Notes under the pieces: generated by a model
The model's database searches: none
Seen by the model: the letters and a program-made list of their open reading frames with translations, nothing else
What the model was told of the DNA's origin: nothing
In this document: piece by piece, positions 52,124 to 60,856 of the stretch
Position numbering within the stretch: position 1 is the first letter of the stretch
Layout: each line of letters begins with the position of its first letter
Assembly (NCBI GenBank): GCA_045586505.1
Contig: JAZNAL010000020.1
Location: 15,585-79,584 of the forward strand
Origin: Flemingiibacterium sp045586505
GTDB lineage: Bacteria; Bacillota; Clostridia; Oscillospirales; CAG-272
Reading direction: 5' to 3'
Length of the DNA stretch: 64,000 nucleotides
Program-made: the position numbers and the translations under genes

Positions 52124-53314
52124 TTATCTGATAACGTTAACCTTGATGATGTCTGCGATGGCGTTCAGCTTAGCGGTAATGGCGCCAATTGCCGCATCGT
52201 CGACGTTACCGGTGATCTCGACGATGGTGTACGCATAGTCCTTCTTGGAACGATTAGCCATGTTCTCGATGTTGATCCCCTCAGCGGAAACCGCTCCGGT
52301 GATCTGGGAGATCATATTGGGTACGTTCTTGTGAAGCACACAGATGCGAACATCGCCGGTGTGAGGCATCGAAACATTCGGGAAGTTTACGGAGTTCACT
52401 ATGTTGCCGTTTTCGAGGTACTCGCGGAGCTGCTTTGCCGCCATGACCGCACAGTTGTCCTCGGTCTCCTCGGTGGATGCGCCGAGATGAGGAATAGCAA
52501 TAACGCCATCCATGCCTGCGGTGCGTGCGTTCGGGAAGTCGGTGACATAGCGTCTTACCTTGCCGGACTTGAGTGCCGCTTCCATATCGTCATCGTTAAC
52601 AAGAGCGTCGCGGGCGAAGTTGAGGATGATAACGCCGTCCTTCATCATTGCCAGGGTGTCCTTGTTGATCATGTACTTGGTGGATACTGCGGGATCGGGA
52701 TTGTCGATGAGCGGAACGTGGATGGAGATGATGTCCGCATTCTTGAAGATATCCTCGCGGGTATTTACCTTATGTACGGCGCGGGAGAGGTTCCAAGCTG
52801 CTTCTACGGAGATGTAGGGGTCACAGCCGAGAACTTCCATGCCGAGATGTACTGCCGCATTTGCGAGAGGACCGCCGATAGCGCCGAGACCGATAATACC
52901 CAGGGTCTTGCCCTTGATCTCGGTTCCCGCGAACTTGGACTTTTCCTTTTCAACGAGCTTTGCAACATTGGGATCGTCCTTTGCGGTCTTGACCCAGTTG
53001 ATACCGCCGACGATGTCACGGCAAGCAAGGAGCATACCGCAGAGAGCGGCTTCTTTAACGCCGTTTGCATTGGCACCGGGGGTGTTGAATACTACGATAC
53101 CCTGTTCAGCACACTTGTCAAGCGGAATGTTGTTTACGCCTGCACCGGCTCTTGCGATAGCCTTTAAGTTATCGCCGAGCTCCATGTCATGCATGACAGC
53201 GGAGCGTACCATGATGGCGTCGGGATTATCAATATTCTCGGCAACCGCATAGTTTTCGTCGAAAATGTCGGTGCCGCACTTTGCGATCTTATTAAGAAGC
53301 TGAATGTTTTTCAT
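52124..53314 (-). CDS. serA: D-3-phosphoglycerate dehydrogenase
   Basis: SerA oxidises 3-phosphoglycerate with NAD as the first step of serine synthesis. The 396 residues carry the GAGVNN motif at 57-62, the Rossmann loop GLGAIG at 142-147, the second conserved half with PHLGASTEETE near 274-284 and a C-terminal ACT domain (about 325-396) that may sense serine. GAGGA stands before the ATG. It is 21 bases after serC and cotranscribed with it. Confidence 0.96.
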   Translation of the reverse strand: MKNIQLLNKIAKCGTDIFDENYAVAENIDNPDAIMVRSAVMHDMELGDNLKAIARAGAGVNNIPLDKCAEQGIVVFNTPGANANGVKEAALCGMLLACRDIVGGINWVKTAKDDPNVAKLVEKEKSKFAGTEIKGKTLGIIGLGAIGGPLANAAVHLGMEVLGCDPYISVEAAWNLSRAVHKVNTREDIFKNADIISIHVPLIDNPDPAVSTKYMINKDTLAMMKDGVIILNFARDALVNDDDMEAALKSGKVRRYVTDFPNARTAGMDGVIAIPHLGASTEETEDNCAVMAAKQLREYLENGNIVNSVNFPNVSMPHTGDVRICVLHKNVPNMISQITGAVSAEGINIENMANRSKKDYAYTIVEITGNVDDAAIGAITAKLNAIADIIKVNVIR

Positions 53315-53335
53315 TGTTATTTCCTCACTTATGAC

Positions 53336-54421
53336 TTACGCCTTGGGATTCTCTGCTGCGAACTTCTTCATGAACGCAACCAGCTTTTCAACGCCCTCGT
53401 AAGGCATTGCATTGTAGATGGAAGCTCTCATACCGCCAACGGATCTGTGACCCTTGAGGTTCATGAGACCTGCCTTCTCGGCTTCCTTCGGGAACTTCTT
53501 GTCAAGCTCCTCTACGCCGGTTACGAAAGTAGCGTTCATCATGGAACGGCATTCCTTCTTAACGGGAGCGATGTAGTAATCCTGAGAATCAAGATAATCG
53601 TAAAGGAGAGCTGCCTTTTTAGCGTTCATTTCCTTCATCTTGTCAAGACCGCCAAGCTCCAGGATCCACTCGTATACGAGACCTGCAACGTAAATAGCGT
53701 AGCAAGGAGGAGTGTTGTACATGGAGTCGTTCTCAGCCATGAGCTGCCAATCGAGCATGGAGGGAGTCTCGGGACGTGCGTTGCCGAGGAGATCCTCTCT
53801 TACGATGACAACGGTAAGACCTGCGGGAGCCATGTTCTTCTGCGCGCCTGCGTAGATAACGCCGAACTTGGTTACGTCAACCGGCTCGGACATGATGCAG
53901 GAGGACATATCGGCAACCAGCGGAATATCACCGGTGTCGGGGATGTAGTTAAACTTGGTGCCGTAAATGGTGTTGTTGTAGCAGATATGTACATAGTCTG
54001 CATCGGGACGGAAGGACTCGCGAGTAGTCTCGGGGATGTAGGTGAAGTTGTCTTCCTTGGAGGAAGCCACAGCCTTGGCGTCGCCGTACTTCTGAGCCTC
54101 CTTGTAAGCCTTGGTGGAGAACTGGCCGGACAGAATGTAGTCAGCCTTACCGGTCTTCATGAGGTTCAGCGGAATTGCCGCGAACTGAGTGGAAGCACCG
54201 CCCTGTAGGAACAGTACCTTGTAGTTGTCGGGGATGTTCATTACCTTGCGGAAATCTGCTTCTACCTTCTTGATGATGTTTTCGTAAACGGGAGAGCGAT
54301 GGCTCATCTCCATAACGGACATGCCGGCGTCGCCGTAGTTAACGAGCTCGGAAGCTGCCTTTTCAAGCACAGGCAGGGGAAGCATCGAGGGACCCGCAGA
54401 AAAATTGAAAACTCTTTCCAT
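53336..54421 (-). CDS. serC: Phosphoserine aminotransferase
   Basis: SerC is the PLP enzyme that turns phosphohydroxypyruvate and glutamate into phosphoserine. The 361 residues begin FNFSAGPSMLPLPVLEKA, contain LFLQGGASTQF near 69-79 and the PLP lysine in YAGAQKNMAPAG near 194. The C-terminal RSVGGMRASIYNAMP is also typical. GGAGG precedes the ATG. With serA it makes a two-gene serine operon; serB is not here. Confidence 0.97.
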   Translation of the reverse strand: MERVFNFSAGPSMLPLPVLEKAASELVNYGDAGMSVMEMSHRSPVYENIIKKVEADFRKVMNIPDNYKVLFLQGGASTQFAAIPLNLMKTGKADYILSGQFSTKAYKEAQKYGDAKAVASSKEDNFTYIPETTRESFRPDADYVHICYNNTIYGTKFNYIPDTGDIPLVADMSSCIMSEPVDVTKFGVIYAGAQKNMAPAGLTVVIVREDLLGNARPETPSMLDWQLMAENDSMYNTPPCYAIYVAGLVYEWILELGGLDKMKEMNAKKAALLYDYLDSQDYYIAPVKKECRSMMNATFVTGVEELDKKFPKEAEKAGLMNLKGHRSVGGMRASIYNAMPYEGVEKLVAFMKKFAAENPKA

Positions 54422-54479
54422 GATAAATTACCTCCAAAAATTCCACCAATAGTAGAATGTATATTATAGATTATTATAT

Positions 54480-54508
54480 ATTATAAACCATAAATTGAAT
54501 TATGTCAA
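54480..54508 (-). promoter_or_regulatory. Perfect sigma-A promoter of serC-serA
   Basis: TTGACA (54503-54508), 17 bases and TATAAT (54480-54485) on the minus strand. A leader of about 50 bases follows. Confidence 0.92.
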
Positions 54509-54644
54509 TAGGAAACTTGCTGAATTTTAGCGTATTAGTCGATTAAATTTTGGAATACACAAACTTCGCATATAATTAGCGTTTGTGACGGCAAACTAAA
54601 TACGCAGTTATGACTGCAAATCTATTTTATGCAGGAGAGAAATA

Positions 54645-54842
54645 ATGGCTAATAAATTTACGGGAGTTACCAAAGCCGCTATTGCCGGCGCGGTGTTTGG
54701 AACCGCGGTCGGTATGGTCGCAGTGCCGCGTGCAAATCGAAAAAAGAAGCATCGGCGCCGTAGTTTTGCCGAAAACACGAGCAATACACTCCGCACAGTA
54801 GGTGTTGCCATGGAGAGCGTGGCGGACATTATCAGCCACTGA
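54645..54842 (+). CDS. Small YtxH-like protein
   Basis: The 65-residue protein has a hydrophobic Gly/Ala stretch (9-26, AAIAGAVFGTAVGMVAVP), a very basic middle (RKKKHRRR) and an amphipathic tail with NTLRTVGVAMESVADII. This is the pattern of short YtxH-like stress or membrane-associated proteins; the function is unknown. AGGAG stands 7 bases before the ATG, and TATAAT (54571-54576) upstream has only a weak -35. Confidence 0.7.
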   Translation: MANKFTGVTKAAIAGAVFGTAVGMVAVPRANRKKKHRRRSFAENTSNTLRTVGVAMESVADIISH

Positions 54843-55122
54843 GTATGTGAGCTGTTTTTCGGCTAAATCCGTTTGATTTGGATGGTTCGCGGTATATTTT
54901 AACCCGCCCGCGTCAAGGGGGGATAAATCGCCTTTTGTGTAGTATAATCATGGTGCTATCAAAAACAGAGGAAAATCCATGATGAATACTGTCCCCCCGA
55001 GAGCGTGGGCATAAGAAGCTCCGATATGCGTGCGTATGTATAGTTTCTCGAATTCTATCGTTTCGCGATGCACAGCGTTGTTATCGCACGCGGCAATGAT
55101 TCTGTGTTTGAGACACGCCTAT
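54843..55122. other. Gene-free stretch with a possible micro-ORF
   Basis: TATAAT (54953-54958) is followed by GAGGAAAA and a tiny ORF of 11 codons (54979-55014, MMNTVPPRAWA). Apart from this the 280 bases hold no recognisable gene, RNA or repeat. Confidence 0.3.
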
Positions 55123-55806
55123 TTATACCTGACGCGCCTGCATACGCCGCCAGTTGAAGAAGCCGTACATATCGTTTGCAAAAAACATCACAAAGCAGAA
55201 TACCATGGGTAAGTACGAAATATCTCCTGTTGCCGCGATGACCCACAAAACGATCAGCACGATGTCATTCGCCGCGTAGGCAAGTGCGTAGTACGGACTG
55301 CGGCAGAAGGTCAGATAAGACGCGAGAAAGCTGGTTGTCACGGACAGCGTGCTTGCGATAAGGCTTGCGTTGCCAAGTGCGCGCAGGATGAAGTAGAACG
55401 CCGCCGTGGTCAGTACGGACCCGATGATCATAATAGTTATTTGCCTCGTTGAAAGGCGGCTTACCTGCACCTCTTTGGTGCCCTTGTAGGGATGTCTCAG
55501 CCATTCGACTACCGTAAATGCGGCTATGGGTGCAGTCATGCAGAGGTAGGTGATCATCTCGCCGTAGTATCGCAGGTAAAAGGAAATGATACCGTAAAAC
55601 ACAGCAAAAACCACGGTCAGCACCTGACCGACAACATACCCTTTAGCAATAAATATGAGCGCGGTTACACCGATAAGCGATGCGATCGCCGTCAGTATGT
55701 CGTTTCCGCCCGAAAGTATAAACGAGCCGACGGTCACAAAGACCGAGGTCAGCCACAGTGCGGTTTCAAATTTGGTCAGATTGCGAAACGGATTTCTGAT
55801 TTTCAT
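55123..55806 (-). CDS. pnuC: PnuC-family vitamin/nucleoside transporter
   Basis: PnuC proteins move nicotinamide riboside (or other vitamins in PnuT and PnuX relatives) by facilitated diffusion. The 227-residue protein has seven or so helices and the family stretch ANDIVLIVLWVIAA near 183, with FFANDMYGFFNWRRM near the end, where Trp and Asn residues bind the ligand. The substrate is inferred; NR is the default. GGAG lies 8 bases before the ATG. It has its own promoter and a structured leader (55827-55917). Confidence 0.9.
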   Translation of the reverse strand: MKIRNPFRNLTKFETALWLTSVFVTVGSFILSGGNDILTAIASLIGVTALIFIAKGYVVGQVLTVVFAVFYGIISFYLRYYGEMITYLCMTAPIAAFTVVEWLRHPYKGTKEVQVSRLSTRQITIMIIGSVLTTAAFYFILRALGNASLIASTLSVTTSFLASYLTFCRSPYYALAYAANDIVLIVLWVIAATGDISYLPMVFCFVMFFANDMYGFFNWRRMQARQV

Positions 55807-55826
55807 AAGCGAACACTCCTATCATC

Positions 55827-55917
55827 AAAAAAGCATCCGCACACACAGCTTCAAAGACCTAACGCTGTGTGAACGAATGCTTTTGCATTCTCTACCCGGT
55901 GGCAGATAGTTTTTGTT
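55827..55917 (-). promoter_or_regulatory. Structured leader of pnuC: candidate riboswitch or attenuator
   Basis: The leader of about 110 bases contains a terminator-like stem CACACAGC/GCTGTGTG (55842-55849 with 55864-55871), extended by AGCAT/ATGCT (55832-55836 with 55877-55881) and ending in T6 (55827-55832). A competing hairpin, GAATGC/GCATTC (55875-55890), shares bases with the outer stem. Upstream is a third stem (CTA...TAG) holding TGCCACCGGG. I do not match it to a known riboswitch class. Confidence 0.6.
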
Positions 55918-55923
55918 TTTATA

Positions 55924-55952
55924 AGTATAGCACAAATTTGTCTGAATGTCAA
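55924..55952 (-). promoter_or_regulatory. Promoter of pnuC
   Basis: TTGACA (55947-55952) and TATACT (55924-55929) on the minus strand with 17-base spacing. It lies just before the end of murC's coding region. Confidence 0.88.
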
Positions 55953-55955
55953 GCC

Positions 55956-57359
55956 TCAAAGCAGAAGCTCGTCGAGCTTTATAATATCTCCCGCGCCCAT
56001 TACGATCAGCATATCGCCATCGGTCAGCGTGCGGCGAAGATATGCGGCGATTTCATTAAACGAGGGTAGATACACAGCGCCTTCGATACGCTCCGCCAGC
56101 TTTTCGGAGCTGACGCCGTATATATTATCCTCGCGTGCCGCGTAAATGTCTGCGAGTATCAGATGTACACCGTCGAAGGACTTTACAAATTCCTCGAACA
56201 GCTCGTTGGTGCGCGAGTATGTGTGTGGCTGATATACCACAAATACGCGCTTGTAACCGCACTCCAGAGCTCCGGAGAGGGTTGCCCTTATTTCGGTGGG
56301 GTGATGGGCATAATCGTCGTACAGCGGCACTGTAGCGCCTCCTGCGAGACCTTTGACGCTACCGCGAAGCTCCATACGCCGTTTGGCGCCCGTAAAGCTT
56401 GCAAGACCGCGTACAATGGCATCCGCATCCACTCCGCACAGATCAGCCGCCGCCGCGGAAGCAAGTGCGTTCATGATGTTGTGACGTCCGGTCACGCCTA
56501 ATTTTACATGGGCAAAATGCTCGCCCTTTTTGATGATATCAAATTCCGCTCTGCCGTGATCAAAGGTGATGCTCTGCGCCGTGAAATCGGCGGGATTTTC
56601 AAGTCCGAAGGTCACACGCGTGCCGGTGTAGCCCTGGCAGGCGCGGCTGACGTTTTTGCAGTCGGCGTTCACCACTGCGTATCCGTCGCCCGCGATGGCA
56701 AGGTAGCGCTTGAAGGAACCGATGATCTGATCGAGATCGGCAAAATAATCGGGATGATCCATGTCGATATTCAGAACCACCGCGATGTTTGGTGTAAAGG
56801 ACAGGAAGGAATCCTGGTACTCGCAGGCTTCCATGATGAAATTATCCTTGGAGCCGATGCGGTAAGCTCCGCGTATTGCGGACAACTCCGCACCCGATAC
56901 AATAGTGGGGTCAAGCTCCGCCGCAAGGAAAATGTGCGCGATCATGGATGTGGCGGTGGATTTGCCGTGCATACCCGAAACGCCGATGCGGTTCCTGTGC
57001 GCGCTCATGAGATAGCCGAGAAAATCCGCGCGGTAGATGCAGTATTTTTTGCCTGCTGCATCGTATTCCAGTGCACGGGCAAGCTCGGGGTTGTCGCGGG
57101 AGATGGCGGCGGTGTAGATTATGACGTCATAGCCGTCGATATGGGATGGATCAAGCTCGTAGCTGACGGCGATGCCTTCTGCTTCAAATGCTTTTGTAAG
57201 ATGAGAGGGGGTACGGTCATATCCGCCGACGCGCATTCCCATGGAGTGGGCGATATGGGCAAGAGATGACATACTGATGCCGCCGATGCCGATAAAATAA
57301 ACCGAGCGCGGGGTGACGAATATATCCTTCAATTCTGAGATGGTGTAGCTTGTGTACAT
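55956..57359 (-). CDS. murC: UDP-N-acetylmuramate-L-alanine ligase
   Basis: MurC adds L-Ala to UDP-MurNAc in the cytoplasm. The 467 residues have the N-terminal UDP-binding loop GIGGISMS (24-31), the ATP loop GMHGKST (129-135), EACEYQ near 181 and DDYAHHPTE near 350. AGGAG precedes the ATG. A promoter with TATAAT at 57390-57395 and extended TGG lies 30 bases upstream. The gene is not in a dcw cluster here. Confidence 0.97.
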   Translation of the reverse strand: MYTSYTISELKDIFVTPRSVYFIGIGGISMSSLAHIAHSMGMRVGGYDRTPSHLTKAFEAEGIAVSYELDPSHIDGYDVIIYTAAISRDNPELARALEYDAAGKKYCIYRADFLGYLMSAHRNRIGVSGMHGKSTATSMIAHIFLAAELDPTIVSGAELSAIRGAYRIGSKDNFIMEACEYQDSFLSFTPNIAVVLNIDMDHPDYFADLDQIIGSFKRYLAIAGDGYAVVNADCKNVSRACQGYTGTRVTFGLENPADFTAQSITFDHGRAEFDIIKKGEHFAHVKLGVTGRHNIMNALASAAAADLCGVDADAIVRGLASFTGAKRRMELRGSVKGLAGGATVPLYDDYAHHPTEIRATLSGALECGYKRVFVVYQPHTYSRTNELFEEFVKSFDGVHLILADIYAAREDNIYGVSSEKLAERIEGAVYLPSFNEIAAYLRRTLTDGDMLIVMGAGDIIKLDELLL

Positions 57360-57670
57360 AACCTGCTCCTGTTTTGATCTTTTGACTATATTATACCATA
57401 AGAGGGGAAAAAATAAAAGTATATTTTCTGAATAATCCGCAAATTACGCAAAATTTCTGTCATTTGCCGTGTTATTCACAAAACATACTAACCTGCGTCA
57501 TAAAAAACTTTCTTTAATGCCCAATAAATTTCAAAAAATCCTTGCATAAATTTCACATTTGTATTGTATAATAATTACAAGGTTTTTGAAGCCTTAAACT
57601 AACGAATGAAATCAAGCCCGGTGAATTTCCGCTTCAAGAGTGAGCGCCGAGGTCAAAACGGAGGATTAAA
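57360..57670. promoter_or_regulatory. Divergent murC/spoVG control region
   Basis: The 311 bases hold the murC promoter (TATAAT at 57390-57395 on the minus strand, preceded by TGG) and a likely spoVG promoter (TATAAT at 57567-57572; best -35 TTGCAT at 57542-57547, spacing 19). I see no clear sigma-H site. An 80-base leader precedes spoVG. No gene is seen. Confidence 0.5.
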
Positions 57671-57988
57671 ATGGTTATCACGGATATCAAGGTTAGAAAG
57701 CTTTTCGAAGAAGGCCCGATGAAGGCTATTGTTTCTGTGACCTTTGACGGTCAGCTCGCGGTGCACGACATCAAGGTTATCAACGCAAGAGATAAGTTCT
57801 TTATCGTAATGCCGTCAAGAAAGAATCCCGACAATACTTACCGCGACATTGTTCACCCGATCAATGCACAGTTCAGAGGGACTCTCGAAGAGGCTGTTAT
57901 TGACGCGTATAACAAGGAAGTTGAGCTTGTTGCCGCAGCGGGTGAGGCTGCTCCCGAGGAAGAGGTTGCTGAGCCTGCAGCGGAATAA
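57671..57988 (+). CDS. spoVG: SpoVG family RNA/DNA-binding regulator
   Basis: SpoVG is a small nucleic-acid-binding regulator linked to sporulation and septation control in Bacillus and to virulence and cell-wall genes elsewhere. The 105 residues start MVITDIKVRKLFEEGPMKAI and contain FIVMPSRKNPDNTYRDIVHPIN near 44-65, the family signature. The Ala/Glu-rich tail of about 20 residues is variable. GGAGG stands before the ATG. A terminator lies 40 bases after the stop. Confidence 0.96.
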   Translation: MVITDIKVRKLFEEGPMKAIVSVTFDGQLAVHDIKVINARDKFFIVMPSRKNPDNTYRDIVHPINAQFRGTLEEAVIDAYNKEVELVAAAGEAAPEEEVAEPAAE

Positions 57989-58029
57989 ATTTGCCTGCAA
58001 AGTGTAATAAGCAATGCTTATAACCGTGT

Positions 58030-58056
58030 CCACCGGTAATCCGGTGGGCATTTTTT
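58030..58056 (+). terminator. Intrinsic terminator of spoVG
   Basis: CCACCGG (58030-58036) and CCGGTGG (58041-58047) form a stem around TAAT, followed by GCATTTTTT. The convergent gene ends at 58055 within the T-run. Confidence 0.9.
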
Positions 58057-58771
58057 ATTTCTTCTTTGGTATAAGCCTGGTGATCCATTTCTGCTCGCGG
58101 GTCTTTATATAGATGTATCCGAATATCGAGAATGTCAGCGCTCCTGCGGAGCAGACTAGCAGATCCTTCATGGTATCGATAAGCCCGATGTCAATCCAGC
58201 CGTCAAGCTCCTTGCCGTTAAGAATAGCGGAATCCACACGCACATTATGCATATCCAGCAGAGCCGATGAAAATTCATATATCTGTGTATCCTTCTGCAT
58301 ATCTGTTAAAAAGAACATATCCATAGCGAATTCGTAAAACTCCCATGCAACTCCCACTGTCACCGAAAAGCAAAAGGCAGACAGCGCCACAAAGCCTGCG
58401 GAAATGGTGAATTTCACGCGCTCACTGTTATTCAGTATGTCGATCATGGAGAAGCCGATAGCGGTAGTGAGAAAGCCCGACACTGTGTGAAGCAGAGCAT
58501 CCCACAGCTTATATTTGCTGTAATAGCCGCCTACCTCGCCGAGGAAGGTGGACGCAAATATAAACAGTATCACAATAAGCTCAAACGGACTCGGAAGCTC
58601 GATCTTCAAACGGCGCTCAAGCAGTGTGGGAAGCATAAGCAGTATAAGCGAAAGAAGGCACTGCAGTGCAGTAAATATCCTGCCGTCGAAGAGCGCAAGT
58701 ATGCCGCTTGTCAAAACAACGGTGCGCATGATTATATATACCGTTATATTTAATGCGGATGGCGTTTTCAT
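58055..58771 (-). CDS. YjdF-like (DUF2238) polytopic membrane protein
   Basis: The 238-residue protein has about six membrane helices. It shows LLHTVSGFLTTAIGFSMIDILN near 93-114 and VGVAWEFYEFAMD near 139-151, the residues typical of YjdF/DUF2238 membrane proteins. No function is established. AAAGGA precedes the ATG. It follows the M23 gene's terminator region and is probably its own unit. Confidence 0.72.
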   Translation of the reverse strand: MKTPSALNITVYIIMRTVVLTSGILALFDGRIFTALQCLLSLILLMLPTLLERRLKIELPSPFELIVILFIFASTFLGEVGGYYSKYKLWDALLHTVSGFLTTAIGFSMIDILNNSERVKFTISAGFVALSAFCFSVTVGVAWEFYEFAMDMFFLTDMQKDTQIYEFSSALLDMHNVRVDSAILNGKELDGWIDIGLIDTMKDLLVCSAGALTFSIFGYIYIKTREQKWITRLIPKKK

Positions 58772-58801
58772 GGTAAGTTTATCCTTTCCGCAGACGCAAA
58801 A

Positions 58802-58829
58802 AGGCTGCCGCAGAGTATTGCGGCAGCCT
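58802..58829 (-). terminator. Intrinsic terminator of the M23/G5 gene
   Basis: AGGCTGCCGCA (58802-58812) and TGCGGCAGCCT (58819-58829) form a perfect 11-bp stem. On the minus strand TTTTTGCG follows, 18 bases after the gene's stop. Confidence 0.92.
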
Positions 58830-58846
58830 CTTGGTTATTTAAGTTA

Positions 58847-60271
58847 TCAGTCGGCTTTGGGAAGATAATTAATCGGGTCTACGGTGACGTCGTTGATGCG
58901 TACCTCAAAATGCAGGTGAACACCGTATGCAACGCCGGTCTTTCCCATGGTTCCGATCGGCTGCTTTTGATAGACCTCATCTCCAACATTAACGAAGATC
59001 TTGTTAAGATGTGCATAGAGCGTGGAATAACCGTTGGCGTGAGTTATGCGTACGCTTCTGCCGTATGAGGGGGTGATTCCCGCCCAGGTAACGGTACCGC
59101 CGTCAGCTGCCCATATGGTAGAGCCAAGTGCATCGGGGATATCAATGCCGAGATGGAAATCGCGCTTACCGTAAAGATCGCGCCAGCCGTAATAGGAGGA
59201 AACGCCCTTGGGCGCCTCACAAGGCCAGATAAACGTGCCTGTGGGGACCGCATCGGGAATCTCGAGAGCGCCTGCCATTACTATTTTGTCCACCTTAGGA
59301 GTGATTATACTCTCGGAAATGACATTGCGTGCTGTGATATTACCTGCGGCGTCATAAAGGATCTCATAGGTGACGGCCTTCTCACCGTTTGTACCCTCGC
59401 AGGTGACCTTCTCGTTGCCGATGTAGTTTTCGTAGTCGTCGATACGTTTGGTTTCGAAGTAGATGATCTCGTTTACCGTTACGGTGTTGATGAAAGCGTA
59501 GTCAAGCATCGGATCAAATACTTGATCATCCTCGCGGTTCAGACCGAAGTCTATGTCGGGGTCAACATATGCTGTCTGCGATACATCTCCCGGAGCGGAT
59601 GCAGTAAAGGCGCTGATGCGCATAATTGAGTCTGAATCGGTGCCGGTGGAGTCATCGGTTACTACAGCTGCTTCAAGCTCTGCCAGCGGATTTATGAGTA
59701 CATTTATCTCCTCGGTAGTCTTTACCAGAGTCTTGAGGCAAAGCTGTTTTTCTACCCGAAGCTCGTTTGTGATGCGCACCTTCTCAAAGGCGCTGCCGCC
59801 GGATGCAAGGAGTTCTGCCTCAATGTCAGTCAAAAGTGCGCTGAGCCCATCGCCGTCGGTACAAGCGGCTGCCTGATGGCCGTCCACATACAGCATATAC
59901 GCCTCGCAGAAATCATCTGCAATCTCTGCAAAGAGCAGGTCGGAGTATTCGGATGCGGTGAGGTAGTCGGCGTCATTTGTGTGTACAAAATCGTAGGTAA
60001 CGTCAAGCTTCGGATTGTACAGACCTGCGGATGCTTTCTCGACCACCGAGAGAAGCTTGGTTTTTACTCCTGCGATGTCGTCTTGTGATTTGACGTATCC
60101 TGCGGGTTTTCCGTTTATGTTTACCCGTACTGCGATGTCGTACGAGCAGACTGTTACCATATATGATGCGACAACTGTGCACAATACCGCCGCGAACAAT
60201 ACGCTCGCCAGCTTTTTTATTGTGCTTCCGATGTTTAATATCGGTTTGCTGTCAGCCTGTTTCTGTGACAT
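58847..60271 (-). CDS. M23 family metallopeptidase with G5 domain
   Basis: The 474-residue protein probably cuts or binds peptidoglycan outside the cell. A cytoplasmic tail leads to one membrane helix (about 22-46), then a helical stretch (50-220), a G5 domain (about 258-335: VTVNEIIYFETKRIDDYE then KAVTYEILYDAAGNI) and an M23 peptidase domain (from about 355). Zinc ligands are seen as HLGID near 385 and the HLHFEV motif near 455. Such proteins often work in septal or sporulation wall hydrolysis. AAGGAG places the start at ATG 60271, not at the more distant in-frame ATG at 60298. Confidence 0.9.
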   Translation of the reverse strand: MSQKQADSKPILNIGSTIKKLASVLFAAVLCTVVASYMVTVCSYDIAVRVNINGKPAGYVKSQDDIAGVKTKLLSVVEKASAGLYNPKLDVTYDFVHTNDADYLTASEYSDLLFAEIADDFCEAYMLYVDGHQAAACTDGDGLSALLTDIEAELLASGGSAFEKVRITNELRVEKQLCLKTLVKTTEEINVLINPLAELEAAVVTDDSTGTDSDSIMRISAFTASAPGDVSQTAYVDPDIDFGLNREDDQVFDPMLDYAFINTVTVNEIIYFETKRIDDYENYIGNEKVTCEGTNGEKAVTYEILYDAAGNITARNVISESIITPKVDKIVMAGALEIPDAVPTGTFIWPCEAPKGVSSYYGWRDLYGKRDFHLGIDIPDALGSTIWAADGGTVTWAGITPSYGRSVRITHANGYSTLYAHLNKIFVNVGDEVYQKQPIGTMGKTGVAYGVHLHFEVRINDVTVDPINYLPKAD

Positions 60272-60382
60272 AGTGATCTCCTTATTTTTTGTTCTCACAG
60301 TGCGATATCAAAGAGTCATATTCTTTGGGGAAAAGACTGTTTACTTGACAGTGCTGGCCTTCAGTCAGAAGACGCTCAGTAT

Positions 60383-60411
60383 ATTATATCCCATCCTCAA
60401 TGAAAAATCAA
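60383..60411 (-). promoter_or_regulatory. Promoter of the M23/G5 gene
   Basis: TTGATT (60406-60411) and TATAAT (60383-60388) on the minus strand are 17 bases apart. The transcript would carry a leader of about 105 bases. The rest of 60272-60572 holds no gene I can see. Confidence 0.82.
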
Positions 60412-60572
60412 GGCTGTTTCGGAATTTTTGTGAAAAATGCACAGTATTTTTTAGCGTTCGAGCTTGCAAACCACGGAAAAATGCGACATAATTACCAAGA
60501 TGACGCTGTTTTTTAGATCAGGAGAGGTATAAAGACTGAACTTCGCCGGTGTATGAAAAACGTAAATAGAAA

Positions 60573-60636
60573 CGGCGGGAGCAAGTCCCCCTACGAGATG
60601 CCGAGGCATCTGTAGGACAGGGGCTTGCTCCTGCCG
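60573..60636. repeat. Long nested palindrome, possibly a dispersed repeat
   Basis: CGGCGGGAGCAAGTCCCC at 60573 is matched by GGGGCTTGCTCCTGCCG at 60620-60636, and inside CTAC/GTAG and GATGCC/GGCATC pair as well. The whole element folds into one long hairpin. It lies 3 bases after the second RHH gene's stop and may terminate that transcript. Its GC-rich form resembles interspersed palindromes seen in Ruminococcaceae genomes, from memory. Confidence 0.7.
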
Positions 60637-60639
60637 ATA

Positions 60640-60813
60640 TTATTTTTTGTCCTTTTTGCCGATCGGTATCTCGCCGTGCTTTTCTTCGAAGCGCTCGATG
60701 AGTCCGCGAACCATTACCGTGATCTGACCGTTTGCACTGCGACCTTCATAGTCCGCAATATAATGCAATTTGTGCAGCATTTCTTCGTCAAGACGTACTG
60801 ATAAACTTTTCAT
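60640..60813 (-). CDS. Ribbon-helix-helix regulator, copy 2
   Basis: The 57-residue protein starts MKSLSVRLDEEMLHKLHYIA and continues DYEGRSANGQITVMVRGLIE: a beta strand, helix A, a turn and helix B of the RHH fold, with a Lys-rich tail. It shares YEGRSxNG and the helix pattern with the RHH protein at 35988-36170. GGGGTGA lies upstream of the ATG at 60813. It is divergent from SLOG copy 2, and three TGGCG-type repeats lie between them. Such proteins often repress their own gene and the neighbour. Confidence 0.82.
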   Translation of the reverse strand: MKSLSVRLDEEMLHKLHYIADYEGRSANGQITVMVRGLIERFEEKHGEIPIGKKDKK

Positions 60814-60856
60814 GATATCATAATCACCCCATTGTTAACATATTATATGTTTATTA

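Noticed and set aside
52082..54208. Plus-strand open frames of 361 and 339 codons opposite serA and serC
   Set aside because: They mirror well-supported genes; the translated sequences are not protein-like and lack ribosome binding sites.
54979..55014. Eleven-codon ORF MMNTVPPRAWA with promoter-like and Shine-Dalgarno-like sequences
   Set aside because: Too short to support as a gene; kept only as a note in the gene-free stretch 54843-55122.
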